This document shows, piece after piece, positions 27,901-36,116 of a stretch of 64,000 nucleotides of DNA. The translations under genes and the position numbers were made by a program. Numbering within the stretch: the first letter of the stretch is position 1; every line of letters starts with the position of its first letter. Where the stretch lies: the NCBI GenBank assembly GCA_048498555.1, contig JBEHXT010000001.1, positions 744,001-808,000 on the forward strand, given 5' to 3'. This DNA comes from Danxiaibacter sp048498555. GTDB lineage: Bacteria > Bacteroidota > Bacteroidia > Chitinophagales > Chitinophagaceae. Under the pieces are notes generated by a model, which ran no database searches, was not told the DNA's origin, and saw only the letters and a program-made list of their open reading frames with translations.

Positions 27901-30900
27901 ATTTGCACAAGTTCATTCAAATCAAAATCAAGGTTATTATCGGCGGGCCATATTTGTTCTGCTGTTGGGTTGGTTCCCGGCAATGTAATCTTCAGCGGAA
28001 TCTTTATTTCATAATAGTTGCTAAGGAAATCCTGGCCAATTCTTATGATGGCGGTGGCATCTCCATCTTTTATCGCAGCTTGATTTAGTACAGATTCTGC
28101 GTGGATGAACATAGATAATCTTCCATACTGGCGCATATCCAGGTTCATGGTTTTAAACACTGCGCGTGAATCATTTTTTCCAAGGTTCAATGCACGCAAA
28201 CTCATGGATTGTTCGTTCTGCAGCAGGTTTACACCATTGTTGCTCAGCATCTGCACACGTTCAATTCCCGGAGGTATTTTGTATGGGATCGGCTGACGGC
28301 TGCTGTTTTCTTCCAGGTTAACCGCCAGCACATCAAATGTTGTTGGAGAGTTTGCCGGAAGCGGTTTGTAAGCACCTACGGTATCTAACTGGAAGGTGAA
28401 ATTCCTCCACTGGTTACGTACAAGATCCAGTGTAGCAAAACGCAATGTTACTGAATCTTCAAAACCAGTTAAATACATACGCATAAAACGTATGGATTTG
28501 AAATCAGGGATATTACCAATTTTATTCGTGAATTCTTTTATTGGTACGCGGAACAAATACCAGTTTTCGGTTGACGTTGTTCCATTTGCCAGCTTCGGAG
28601 TTACTACTCTTTTATCGGTGATATATTTTGTAAGCCCCACATCCATACCTGGCTTCAGGTCTATTTCATATTCATAATATTCTTCTGTTTCATTCAATGT
28701 ATTGTCCCGGTTTAAATCTTCGTTGTCAGGATACATTGTTGCAGCTGGTGCAAATTTGGAAGAATTGTCGGTTACCACGGGAGAGTTCCCCTGCGGGTTG
28801 TTGTATTGTTTATACCTGCCAAGAATCCCAATCTTTTTCTGATCATAGTCTGCATCTCGGTACCATTTATAATTATCATTTGAAGGGTCGTTATTTGCAT
28901 AATCGAAAATGGGAGATCCGTTACCAAATGTATTCGACAACTGAGTCAGATAGGATGATCTTTTTAGTTTTTCGTCTGCATCGTTCAACCCATCAAATCC
29001 CAAATCCTGGTATTGCCTGTCGTTCGGATCATTGCTGAAAGCCTGAGTTACCTGGATAGGATTCACCGGTGTTCTACCCCATGTACTTGTGCTATCAACA
29101 GCAGCAGGTTGGGTGGGTGTATTCAAGCCATTTTCATAAAAGCGTTTGCCGTCTTTCAAAACATCTTCGCTGATGTTACCCAGGTTCAAATACAACTTTC
29201 CACCAGAGCTTGTACGATTTTTAATAAATGGGTCCTGCACCCAGAACTCAATGAACTCTACGTTACCCGTTTCAAAATCTGTTTGATCTATGCTTCGCAT
29301 GATACCGCCGAAATAATCCTTCGGTTTCTTTATGCTTCCATTTCCATCTATTTCTGAAGCTCTTGCTTCAAAGTTGTAGGGCCCTTTTTCTTTGGGATAA
29401 TAAGAAAGGTCAAACGTTGCCGTCTGTACGTCTGTAATGTTGGTCGTCTTTTGTGGGAACAACTCGTTGGTATAAACTGCACGCACACGCGGGTCGCTGA
29501 GTTCTGTTGTATTATTCTTCAGCGGATTATCATTACTTGCTTTATCCTGTAGCGTCGGTTCAATATTGTACCAGGCCAGTTTTGCGCGGTGCTTGCCATA
29601 ATCTACCGAATCCTGCAAAGTGGCTTCCGGAAATAATCCGTTTCCGGCAGGTGTTGATGCGAGCGTCCAGGAAATGAATGGGAAACGCATATCCACACTG
29701 CTTCTTGTGCCCTCAAAATCGTCAATATAAATTAAGCCATTGTCACCAGTTCCAATCTGCGGCGGGTGCCCAGGCTTCAATGCGGCAAATTCACCATAAG
29801 CATTAATATTACTCATGGTTGTTGAGTTATAATAAGGCAGTTTATTCAGAAAGCGGGTCAGGCCCGGCCATTCCGAACGATAGTTAAAGTCGAGTCCAAA
29901 CATCGTATTCCGAATGGGGTCTTCACCATAGTTCATCTTAGTGAAGTAAGGCCTTTCACTAAGCCTTACGATAGTACCTCCTAAGGACAATTTTTTATTG
30001 ACTTTATAATCCAGCCTCAACCCCAAAAAGCTACGCTGTTGCATACCAAAGCCGGCATTGTTCTCAAACTGTACCTGTACCGGCACGCCTGAATTAATGA
30101 TCGCCGCATTCAACACTTTTAAGGTTCCCAGGTTGTAGTCGATCATATAATCTATATTCTCCCGCAATGTTTGCCCTCCGGCTGTAACAATTACTGATCC
30201 TGGGGGAATATTGAATGCTCCAAGATAAATGTCAGATGTAGATGCGCCCTTGGCGGTACCCTGTGCCACAAAGCGATTAAGGTTGGCATATGTTTGCGCT
30301 ATAGCCTTGATGGAATCATAGAGATAATAATAGACATACTTATTCTTTAAGTCCTGCGGCTGCCCTCCAAAAGCCAATGAATCAAGGTCACGGCCAAATG
30401 GCTCCAACACTGGAAAGATAATTTTACCCTGTTGTGACAACACAGTAAAGCCTTCCACAAAGTCGTACTGGCCATCCGGCATTGGGTCATTTCGGTTATT
30501 CAACCTGTCCAGGTTTAGAATTGAGAGCAATGGCCTACCTAATGCATCTGGAGCTGCTTCAGGCAGGTATCTTTTCAAACCGCCGCTGGGTTCCTGATAT
30601 AATATATTTAGTTTGAAGTCCTGTTGAGTAAGCCCGGTTACATCCAAAGAGTAAACGTTTTTCATCATCAATCGCCAAATCGGCAGCGTTACTCTTTGAG
30701 ATGTGGCTTTCAGTAATTTCAGGAAAAGTACTTTTTGAACACCCTGTGTAGAATCTACTGTAACATCCTGCGAAAATTCACCCACTTGAAATACTCTTCC
30801 GTTGTAGGTATATTGATAGGCCACACCCAACACTTCATCAGACTGTAACTGGATGTTTAAGGAAACGAATCCCGCCTGCGGATTGAATGTGTATTCATTG

Positions 30901-32192
30901 CTATTTAACTTACGGGCCAGCGTCTTCTCATAATCATCCACAGGTTTTAACCCTTTTGAAACGAGGATTGAGTTTACCAGCGATGGATTTCTGTAAATCG
31001 GATTTGAAGTTACTGCGGCATACAAGTCATTTGCTCCGTTTTGTGGTAATGGATTTGTAGTTAAAGAATGGATGTTATTGTTATAGGGAGTGTTTTCACC
31101 CAAATCCATCAAGCCAACTATATTACGTGTATCGGTAGTTGCTCCGGTTCGATTGGTTACCCATACTTCCATCCTGAGGATCTGCACCTGGCTGTTTACC
31201 ACAGGCAGCTTGGCCATCGTTTTATTATAATTATTGCGGAAGTACTGTCCAACAAGAAAGTGCCTGTTTTCATCGTAATCATCCAGCTTCTTGTTAATCT
31301 GTTGTGTTACGCCGCCACCCGCAAGGTTAAGAGACTGCCGTTGCGCCCGCTGATTGGCTACTGCAGCCGTAACAGTAAGTTTTCCAAACTGTAACTGCGT
31401 TTTAATACCAAACAAACTTTGGGTGCTGGGTATTAAAGTTCCTTTAGATTGAAATGAGATATTACCGGCTTCTATGGACTTGATGATCTCATCATCCATG
31501 CCTTTATAATCGAGCTTGATCTGGTTTTCAAAGTCAAAGTTGGCCAGCGTGTTGTAGCTAATGGGCAGTTTGAGTTTATCGCCAATGCTTCCCATTACAT
31601 TCACATTCGCATTCATATCAAAGTCAAATCCACCGTTACGCCTTGCTCTTTCAGGAAGTGTTGGGTTCTTTATGTTTTGCCCCTGGTAACCAACCGTCAT
31701 GTCCACGTTGCCCTGTGGTTTGATGTCAACCTTTAAACCATTGGGCCCCGTTCCAAAAATCCTGTCAAACAACTTATCATAAACATTTGCCTTTGGCCTT
31801 TGTGTCTTTTGATTGAGCAGGCTTAAGGTTTGCGCACGTTTATTAAAGTAATCAATTTCGTCGTTCCTGCTCTGGATTTTCATCAATTCATCCAATGTCA
31901 GGTAAGTTGGCTTGCGGTAATACTTGTTCCCAACTTTCTCCAATATGTAGTACTCCTTGGTTTCAGGATCGTAAATGACCTGCTTTTTTATGAAGGATGT
32001 ATCGCTTAAATAAAACGGGTTATTGTTTTTCCATGAAAAGGGGTCGCCTCTGCGGTCTTTAATAGGGTAATGCAGTGAATCTTTAACGGTGCTACCTGAC
32101 GAGTCAGCCTTTTGTGCTAACACATCTCCCGTTGATATTCCTAGAAGGATTACCAGTAATAAACAGGTAAGTAAATGGTATTTATGGGTCAA
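24912..32192 (-). CDS. sprA: SprA/Sov outer-membrane translocon of the type IX secretion system
   Basis: At 2426 residues this is the giant outer-membrane barrel through which type IX cargo crosses the outer membrane. It is needed for gliding and for secretion of proteins such as those at 14890 and 21798. It has a signal peptide (about 1-26, ending DVLA), two SprA N-terminal domains and a long beta-rich barrel ending in SLAP. The only in-frame start before the signal peptide is TTG at 32192; a stop codon lies seven codons upstream and there is no ATG, so a TTG start is inferred. It follows ruvA by 40 bases on the same strand, the gene order familiar from other Bacteroidota. Confidence 0.95.
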   Translation of the reverse strand: MTHKYHLLTCLLLVILLGISTGDVLAQKADSSGSTVKDSLHYPIKDRRGDPFSWKNNNPFYLSDTSFIKKQVIYDPETKEYYILEKVGNKYYRKPTYLTLDELMKIQSRNDEIDYFNKRAQTLSLLNQKTQRPKANVYDKLFDRIFGTGPNGLKVDIKPQGNVDMTVGYQGQNIKNPTLPERARRNGGFDFDMNANVNVMGSIGDKLKLPISYNTLANFDFENQIKLDYKGMDDEIIKSIEAGNISFQSKGTLIPSTQSLFGIKTQLQFGKLTVTAAVANQRAQRQSLNLAGGGVTQQINKKLDDYDENRHFLVGQYFRNNYNKTMAKLPVVNSQVQILRMEVWVTNRTGATTDTRNIVGLMDLGENTPYNNNIHSLTTNPLPQNGANDLYAAVTSNPIYRNPSLVNSILVSKGLKPVDDYEKTLARKLNSNEYTFNPQAGFVSLNIQLQSDEVLGVAYQYTYNGRVFQVGEFSQDVTVDSTQGVQKVLFLKLLKATSQRVTLPIWRLMMKNVYSLDVTGLTQQDFKLNILYQEPSGGLKRYLPEAAPDALGRPLLSILNLDRLNNRNDPMPDGQYDFVEGFTVLSQQGKIIFPVLEPFGRDLDSLAFGGQPQDLKNKYVYYYLYDSIKAIAQTYANLNRFVAQGTAKGASTSDIYLGAFNIPPGSVIVTAGGQTLRENIDYMIDYNLGTLKVLNAAIINSGVPVQVQFENNAGFGMQQRSFLGLRLDYKVNKKLSLGGTIVRLSERPYFTKMNYGEDPIRNTMFGLDFNYRSEWPGLTRFLNKLPYYNSTTMSNINAYGEFAALKPGHPPQIGTGDNGLIYIDDFEGTRSSVDMRFPFISWTLASTPAGNGLFPEATLQDSVDYGKHRAKLAWYNIEPTLQDKASNDNPLKNNTTELSDPRVRAVYTNELFPQKTTNITDVQTATFDLSYYPKEKGPYNFEARASEIDGNGSIKKPKDYFGGIMRSIDQTDFETGNVEFIEFWVQDPFIKNRTSSGGKLYLNLGNISEDVLKDGKRFYENGLNTPTQPAAVDSTSTWGRTPVNPIQVTQAFSNDPNDRQYQDLGFDGLNDADEKLKRSSYLTQLSNTFGNGSPIFDYANNDPSNDNYKWYRDADYDQKKIGILGRYKQYNNPQGNSPVVTDNSSKFAPAATMYPDNEDLNRDNTLNETEEYYEYEIDLKPGMDVGLTKYITDKRVVTPKLANGTTSTENWYLFRVPIKEFTNKIGNIPDFKSIRFMRMYLTGFEDSVTLRFATLDLVRNQWRNFTFQLDTVGAYKPLPANSPTTFDVLAVNLEENSSRQPIPYKIPPGIERVQMLSNNGVNLLQNEQSMSLRALNLGKNDSRAVFKTMNLDMRQYGRLSMFIHAESVLNQAAIKDGDATAIIRIGQDFLSNYYEIKIPLKITLPGTNPTAEQIWPADNNLDFDLNELVQMKLRRNSSGAPLNTIYRETVGNKVFSVFGNPNLGEVQGMIIAVENTAIGSTAPISTEVWVNELRLSKLSESGGVAAVGRMDVQLADLGTLSVSGNMYTAGFGTLEQRVNERARNSMLQYDAALNIDGGKLLPKKLGATIPIYAGINRTVLTPKYDPYDQDVLYKYKLNSAVNKTQRDSIKKAAIDQLTIKTINFTNVRFGQNSMKKRLWSISNFDFSYSFTSTEQTNPLITENLIIKQRFGLGYTFTGEAKFWEPFKKMIRNKSHWLDLARDFNLNPVPSLIGFRTDINRQFGQYVPRIVNTYDSKVEKVDTTYDKYFTFDRYYNLRWDLTRSINIDFSATNFARVDEPAGRINTKEKKDSMWSNFWKGGRNTLYQQKGTLSYNLPLNKLPATDWITARYSYSTNYNWIGASLLALNLGNAIENGQQNNFTTEFDFSRLYAKSKWLNAVSQPPPPPQPANPDLKNPNNATTNWWDTIPTRAQVVKDLKGKEKKAALRKWRQLKRDGRKAKRDAKQVHPEEMGSLERTAGKLATMIKRVSANYSENYASRVPGYMDSSRVLGQNFKSMQPGLGYIFGKQPDTTWLNKKAAEGVITKDSTFNLLYQQNFEQKLSISAQIEPVRDLIIDINIDKAFTKDYSELYKDTTGTGNHFGHLSPYAMGGFSVSYISYQTLFQKYKPTEISGTFMEFQNNRIIVSKRVASLNPYWDKTYTTDGFANGYGRYSQDVLIPAFLAAYTGKDPNSIPLIKQSNPNIKSNPFSGINPLPNWRLTYTGLARISSLARTFSSISITHGYNGTLSMNSFTSALNFQDPYHYGAPKFIDTVSGNFVPFFLLPNLTISERFEPLIGIDLTTVSQMNVRFEFKKSRQLSLSLIDYQLSEVRSTEWSFGGSYRAKGFELPFKIPFTKSKTVQNDMNFRLDLGLRDDTQSNSRLDQANAYSTGGQKVINIEPSVDYILNNRINVKLFFSQQRIIPYISTSAPITNTKAGLQIRVSLAP

Positions 32193-32232
32193 AGTTTTTT
32201 GTAGCTCTGGTTAAGTAGAAATCACTTCGATA

Positions 32233-32811
32233 TTACAACTGTTTTAAAGATTGTTTAATAATCTCTTCCAAAGTAGCATCAGGAGACACTTTTAGTACTT
32301 TTTTCAGCGCTGTCTCTGCTGCGGGTTTAGCAATACCCAGGGCTATCAGTGCATAAAGGGCGTCCTGTTCTATTGCTATTAAGGGTTGGCTCATAACAGT
32401 ATCGAGATTTTGTTTTCCTAGTTTATCCCGTAATTCAAGTATTAAACGCTCAGCAGTTTTCTTACCAATACCTTTAATCGCCTCCAGCTGCCTCGCATTT
32501 CCCTGTAAAATCGCCCTGACGATTTCTTCCGGCCTCATTCCGCTTAACATCATTCGTGCTGTTGACGCACCTACTCCGGAAACACTAATCAAATTCAGAA
32601 ATAGCTCTTTTTCAGCCATTTCGTGAAATCCGTAAAGCACATGTGCATTTTCCGTAATATGCAGGTAGGTATACAGCTGTCCTTCGGCCATATCTGATAC
32701 GGCCGAATACGTATTAAGACTCACCTGAAGCTCATATCCTACCCCATTTACATCAACTACTATTACCGCCGGCGATTTTCTTGCAAATTTTCCTCTTACA
32801 AAAGCAATCAT
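32233..32811 (-). CDS. ruvA: Holliday junction DNA helicase subunit RuvA
   Basis: RuvA binds four-way junctions and loads the RuvB motor for branch migration. 192 residues with the OB-fold N-terminus (MIAFVRGKFARKSPAVIVVDVNGVGYEL), helix-hairpin-helix motifs (LISVSGVGASTARMML and AIKGIGKKTAERLILELRDK) and the C-terminal RuvB-binding domain III (ALIALGIAKPAAETAL). The ATG is 10 bases after a promoter box. It heads a two-gene unit with sprA. Confidence 0.97.
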   Translation of the reverse strand: MIAFVRGKFARKSPAVIVVDVNGVGYELQVSLNTYSAVSDMAEGQLYTYLHITENAHVLYGFHEMAEKELFLNLISVSGVGASTARMMLSGMRPEEIVRAILQGNARQLEAIKGIGKKTAERLILELRDKLGKQNLDTVMSQPLIAIEQDALYALIALGIAKPAAETALKKVLKVSPDATLEEIIKQSLKQL

Positions 32812-32821
32812 ACTTGGAAGG

Positions 32822-32829
32822 CAAAAATA
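32822..32829 (-). promoter_or_regulatory. Promoter -7 box of ruvA-sprA
   Basis: TATTTTTG on the - strand matches TAnnTTTG and ends 10 bases before the ruvA ATG, so the leader would be only a few bases long. Confidence 0.45.
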
Positions 32830-32991
32830 TAATTTTAAGTGAATATTTAAGTTATTTTTTTATAGGACAAAGGCTTTTCTTATATTCTTTTTTTGTTGGT
32901 CAAAGCAGCTCTTGACTTTGCCGCAATAATTCCTTATTTTATGTTATATCACTGTTTTTATCCGGCCTATTTTCATTTGCTTTTTTGTTAA

Positions 32992-32999
32992 TACTTTTG
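32992..32999 (+). promoter_or_regulatory. Promoter -7 box of fabH
   Basis: TACTTTTG, followed by CGCC as at the methyltransferase promoter at 11442. It lies 16 bases before the fabH ATG. Confidence 0.5.
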
Positions 33000-33015
33000 C
33001 GCCTCTAACATATAA

Positions 33016-34011
33016 ATGCAGATGAGCAAAACAACAGCAGCTATTACAGCAGTAGGTGGGTATGTACCTGAATATCGATTAACAAATGCGGAACTGGAAA
33101 AAATGGTTGACACAAACGACGAGTGGATCCGAACCCGTACCGGCATTGAAGAACGCAGGATACTAAAGGGCGAAGGGCTGGCAACCAGTGATATGGCTGT
33201 TCCCGCTATACAAGAGATCCTCCAAAAAAGGAATCTTGACCCAACTGAAATAGATTGTATTATTTGCGCGACTGTTACTCCAGACATGGTATTTCCTGCT
33301 ACAGCAAACATCATCGCCGACAAACTGGGCGCTATTAACGCCTGGGGATATGATATGAGCGCGGCTTGTAGCGGTTTTGTTTTTGCATTAACAACAGGTG
33401 CTTCTTACATTGAAACCGGCAGATATAAAAAAGTAATTGTAGTTGGCGCGGATAAAATGAGCGCGATTATTGACTATACAGACCGCAATACCTGCGTACT
33501 TTTTGGTGATGGCGCTGGTGCTGTACTGCTGGAGCCTAACAACGAAGGTTATGGTGTGCTGGATAGCGTGTTGAAATCTGATGGCAAGGGAAGGCATTAC
33601 CTGAACATGCGTGCTGGTGGTTCTTTAAAACCTGCGACGATTGAAACTGTTACTGCAAGAGAGCACTATGCTTTCCAGGAAGGCAAAACCGTATTCAAAT
33701 TTGCGGTAGTTGGTATGGCCGATGTTAGTGCCGAAATCATGCACCGCAATAACCTTACTGCTGATGATGTTGCCTGGCTGGTTCCCCACCAGGCCAATTT
33801 GCGTATCATAGATGCAACGGCTAACCGCATGGGTGTTCCAAAAGAAAAAGTAATGATCAACATTCAACGCTACGGAAACACTACCGCAGGAACAATTCCA
33901 TTGTGTTTGTGGGATTGGGAAAAACAACTTAAAAAAGGCGACAACCTGGTACTGGCTGCATTTGGCGGCGGATTTACCTGGGGCGCAACATGGGTTAAGT
34001 GGGCGTACTAA
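33016..34011 (+). CDS. fabH: 3-oxoacyl-ACP synthase III
   Basis: FabH starts fatty acid synthesis by condensing an acyl-CoA with malonyl-ACP. The triad is complete: C118 (SAACSGFVFAL), H258 (VPHQANLRIID) and N288 (YGNTTAG). Other marks are RTGIEERR and FGDGAGAVLLEP. Length 331 is standard. An ATG at 33016 is followed by another at 33022 (MQMSKTT); either could be used. It stands apart from fabD (34931) and fabI (48595). Branched-chain primers are expected in Bacteroidota, but specificity cannot be read here. Confidence 0.96.
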   Translation: MQMSKTTAAITAVGGYVPEYRLTNAELEKMVDTNDEWIRTRTGIEERRILKGEGLATSDMAVPAIQEILQKRNLDPTEIDCIICATVTPDMVFPATANIIADKLGAINAWGYDMSAACSGFVFALTTGASYIETGRYKKVIVVGADKMSAIIDYTDRNTCVLFGDGAGAVLLEPNNEGYGVLDSVLKSDGKGRHYLNMRAGGSLKPATIETVTAREHYAFQEGKTVFKFAVVGMADVSAEIMHRNNLTADDVAWLVPHQANLRIIDATANRMGVPKEKVMINIQRYGNTTAGTIPLCLWDWEKQLKKGDNLVLAAFGGGFTWGATWVKWAY

Positions 34012-34316
34012 GTAGTAGGTTGTAAGTGATACGTTATACGTTGATTGAGGAGTAAAGCTTAAAGCCTAAAGCGCAAAGCTTAGAACTGAAGTGATACGTT
34101 GTTAGTATTACGTTATACGTTGATCACAGTGAAGAGTATCGAGATGAAAGACTTATTAAGTGGCTGCACATTTCACCATTGACGGGCGGAAGTAATAAGT
34201 TGTAAGTATTACGTCATACGTTGATCGCAGCAAAGAATTTGATTAAGAAAGAAATTGAAATCGATGCTGCACATTTCACCATTGACTATTCACCATTCAC
34301 TATTTGACATTTCATT
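34012..34316. repeat. 305-base spacer of word repeats
   Basis: Three degenerate copies of a block containing gtaagt.atacgttatacg lie at 34018-34047, 34088-34122 and 34197-34228, with aagcttaaagcc words between (34053-34085). The right end carries reverse-type words caccattgactattcacc (34270-34310) up to the acetyltransferase ATG. Confidence 0.65.
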
Positions 34317-34766
34317 ATGAGCATCGATATAAGAAGGGCTGAAAAAAAAGATTGTTCAAGGTTGCTTGAATTAATACAGGAGCTGGCTGTTTACGAAAAA
34401 GCACCGGATGAAGTTACCGTTACATTGGATCACTTTGAAGAAAGCGGTTTTGGCGAAAACCCTGTTTGGTGGGCATTTGTAGCTGAAGAAGATGGTGCAA
34501 TTCTTGGTTTTGCATTATACTATGTGCGCTACTCAACATGGAAGGGGCAACGCATGTACCTTGAAGATATTATCGTTACCGAAGAAGCAAGAGGCAAGGG
34601 TATCGGCAAACTGTTATTCGATACATTAATAGAAGAAGCCAAACAAAAACAATTTAAAGGAATTACCTGGCAGGTACTTGAATGGAATGAACCCGCCATT
34701 AACTTCTATAAAAAACTCGGCGCCGGCTTTGATCCTGAATGGGTCAATTGCAGCCTGAGTTTTTAA
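34317..34766 (+). CDS. GNAT N-acetyltransferase, spermidine/spermine (SSAT)-like
   Basis: 149 residues of the GNAT fold. The acetyl-CoA loop is EEARGKGIGKLLF. The protein follows animal diamine acetyltransferase closely in pattern: IRRAEKKDCSRLLELIQELA.YEK, ESGFGENP, GFALYYVRYSTWKGQRMYLEDI and EWNEPAINFYKKLGA. It is therefore likely to acetylate polyamines or a small amine such as thialysine. It is a single gene ending in a terminator formed from ttgaaaatgg repeat words. Confidence 0.85.
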   Translation: MSIDIRRAEKKDCSRLLELIQELAVYEKAPDEVTVTLDHFEESGFGENPVWWAFVAEEDGAILGFALYYVRYSTWKGQRMYLEDIIVTEEARGKGIGKLLFDTLIEEAKQKQFKGITWQVLEWNEPAINFYKKLGAGFDPEWVNCSLSF

Positions 34767-34770
34767 TTGA

Positions 34771-34826
34771 AAATGGACAATTGATAGTTGAAAATATATC
34801 CACCATCAATTGTCCATTTTTTTATT
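34771..34826 (+). terminator. Terminator built from repeat words
   Basis: A perfect 15-base stem (34771-34785 with 34805-34819) with a 19-base loop is followed by a long T-run. The left arm belongs to the ttgaaaatgg word family and the right arm to its reverse complement. Confidence 0.85.
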
Positions 34827-34930
34827 TTTTAAACCCGTCTGCACATCTGCAAATCATCCCATCCGCACATTTACACATTCTCACATCCGCAAATTCTTCC
34901 CTTTTTCAATTGTCAATTTTCAAATCTCCA
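34827..34930. repeat. Reverse-type word repeats before the fabD stop
   Basis: The words ctgcacatctgc/cgcacatttac (34837-34889) and caattgtcaattttc (34907-34922) lie between the terminator and the fabD stop. Confidence 0.6.
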
Positions 34931-35824
34931 TTAGCTAGCTCCATCTGTCGCTGCTTCTTTGTGAATTTTATTCACTAATCCTTGCAACACTTTACCAGGG
35001 CCAATTTCAGTGAAATGAGAAGCACCATCAGCAACCATTGCTTGCACACTTTGTGTCCAACGTACGGCACCAGTTAATTGGTCTATCAAATTTTTCTTTA
35101 TTTCAGAAGCTTCAGTAACAGCTTTAGCAACTACGTTCTGGTAAACAGGACAAGCAGGCGTATTAAATGTAGTAGCTTCAATTGCTGCAGCCAGCTCTTC
35201 TTTTGCAGGAGCCATTAATGGCGAGTGGAATGCGCCACCTACAGGCAATACCAACGCACGTTTAGCACCAGCCGCTTTCATTTGTTCACATGCAATATCA
35301 ATTCCTTTTAAAGATCCGCTTATCACCAATTGGCCAGGACAGTTATAGTTAGCCGCCACAACAACTTCACCGGTTTCCTGTTGCACTTTTGCACAGATCT
35401 CTTCTACTTTTTCATCTGCCAACGCAAGTACCGCTGCCATTGTGGACGGATTTAATTCACACGCTTTCTGCATGGCCATCGCACGGATGCTAACCAACTT
35501 AAGCGCGTCTTCAAAACTCAAGGTACCATTTGCAACCAACGCAGAAAATTCGCCAAGCGAATGCCCCGCAACCATATCAGGCGCTACATTATCCAGTGTT
35601 TTATAGGCAATAACAGAATGCAGGAATACCGCAGGCTGTGTAACTTTTGTTTGCTTTAATTCTTCATCCGTTCCATTAAACATTATGTCGCTGATGCGAA
35701 ATCCTAGTATCTCATTAGCCTTTTCAAAAAGCTCTTTTGCGTCTGCATTCGTTTCGTACAAAGCTTTCCCCATACCACTAAATTGAGAGCCTTGTCCAGG
35801 GAAGATGTAAGCGTGTTTACTCAT
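34931..35824 (-). CDS. fabD: Malonyl-CoA:ACP transacylase
   Basis: FabD loads malonyl groups on acyl carrier protein for fatty acid elongation. 297 residues with YIFPGQGSQFSGMGK at the N-terminus, the nucleophile S89 in AGHSLGEFSALV, and the catalytic H200 in GGAFHSPLM. Later motifs are QNVVAKAV and TEIGPGKVLQGL. It has an ATG start and a promoter box at 35842-35849. It is separated from folE upstream by a terminator, so it is transcribed on its own. Confidence 0.96.
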   Translation of the reverse strand: MSKHAYIFPGQGSQFSGMGKALYETNADAKELFEKANEILGFRISDIMFNGTDEELKQTKVTQPAVFLHSVIAYKTLDNVAPDMVAGHSLGEFSALVANGTLSFEDALKLVSIRAMAMQKACELNPSTMAAVLALADEKVEEICAKVQQETGEVVVAANYNCPGQLVISGSLKGIDIACEQMKAAGAKRALVLPVGGAFHSPLMAPAKEELAAAIEATTFNTPACPVYQNVVAKAVTEASEIKKNLIDQLTGAVRWTQSVQAMVADGASHFTEIGPGKVLQGLVNKIHKEAATDGAS

Positions 35825-35841
35825 ACATTAAAATTATGGGA

Positions 35842-35849
35842 CAAAAGTA
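35842..35849 (-). promoter_or_regulatory. Promoter -7 box of fabD
   Basis: TACTTTTG on the - strand, 17 bases before the fabD ATG, matches TAnnTTTG. Confidence 0.5.
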
Positions 35850-36116
35850 ATTAGCAGTCAGCTATTAGCAGTCAGCTGTGAGGAAAAAAGTTAGAGAGGT
35901 ACCAGGTTTGAGGTGTTACGCTTGAGGTATGAGGAGTAAGGTTTAAGGCTTGAGGTTTGAGGTTTGAAGCAAAAAAAATGTTCAAGAGCATTACTACCCT
36001 TGAACATCCTGATATGCTAAAACCTTTTTATCCAATTACGACCTCGCCCCTCCTGATGCCAGAAACCTGATTCCTTACGCCTCATACCTCAAGCCTCAAA
36101 CCTCACGCCTCACTCC
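35850..36116. repeat. Dyad-arranged word repeats between folE and fabD
   Basis: Left arm words are agcagtcagct (35853-35877) and gaggtttgagg (35896-35968). Right arm words are cctcatacctcaagcc (36068-36116), ending at the folE stop. A 22-base stretch at 35920-35941 pairs with 36073-36094 with one mismatch, and a terminator hairpin sits between the arms. Confidence 0.7.
35969..36007 (-). terminator. Terminator of the PTPS-folE operon
   Basis: A 9-base stem (35978-35986 with 35999-36007) is followed on the - strand by a long run of T. It lies 110 bases after the folE stop. Confidence 0.75.
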
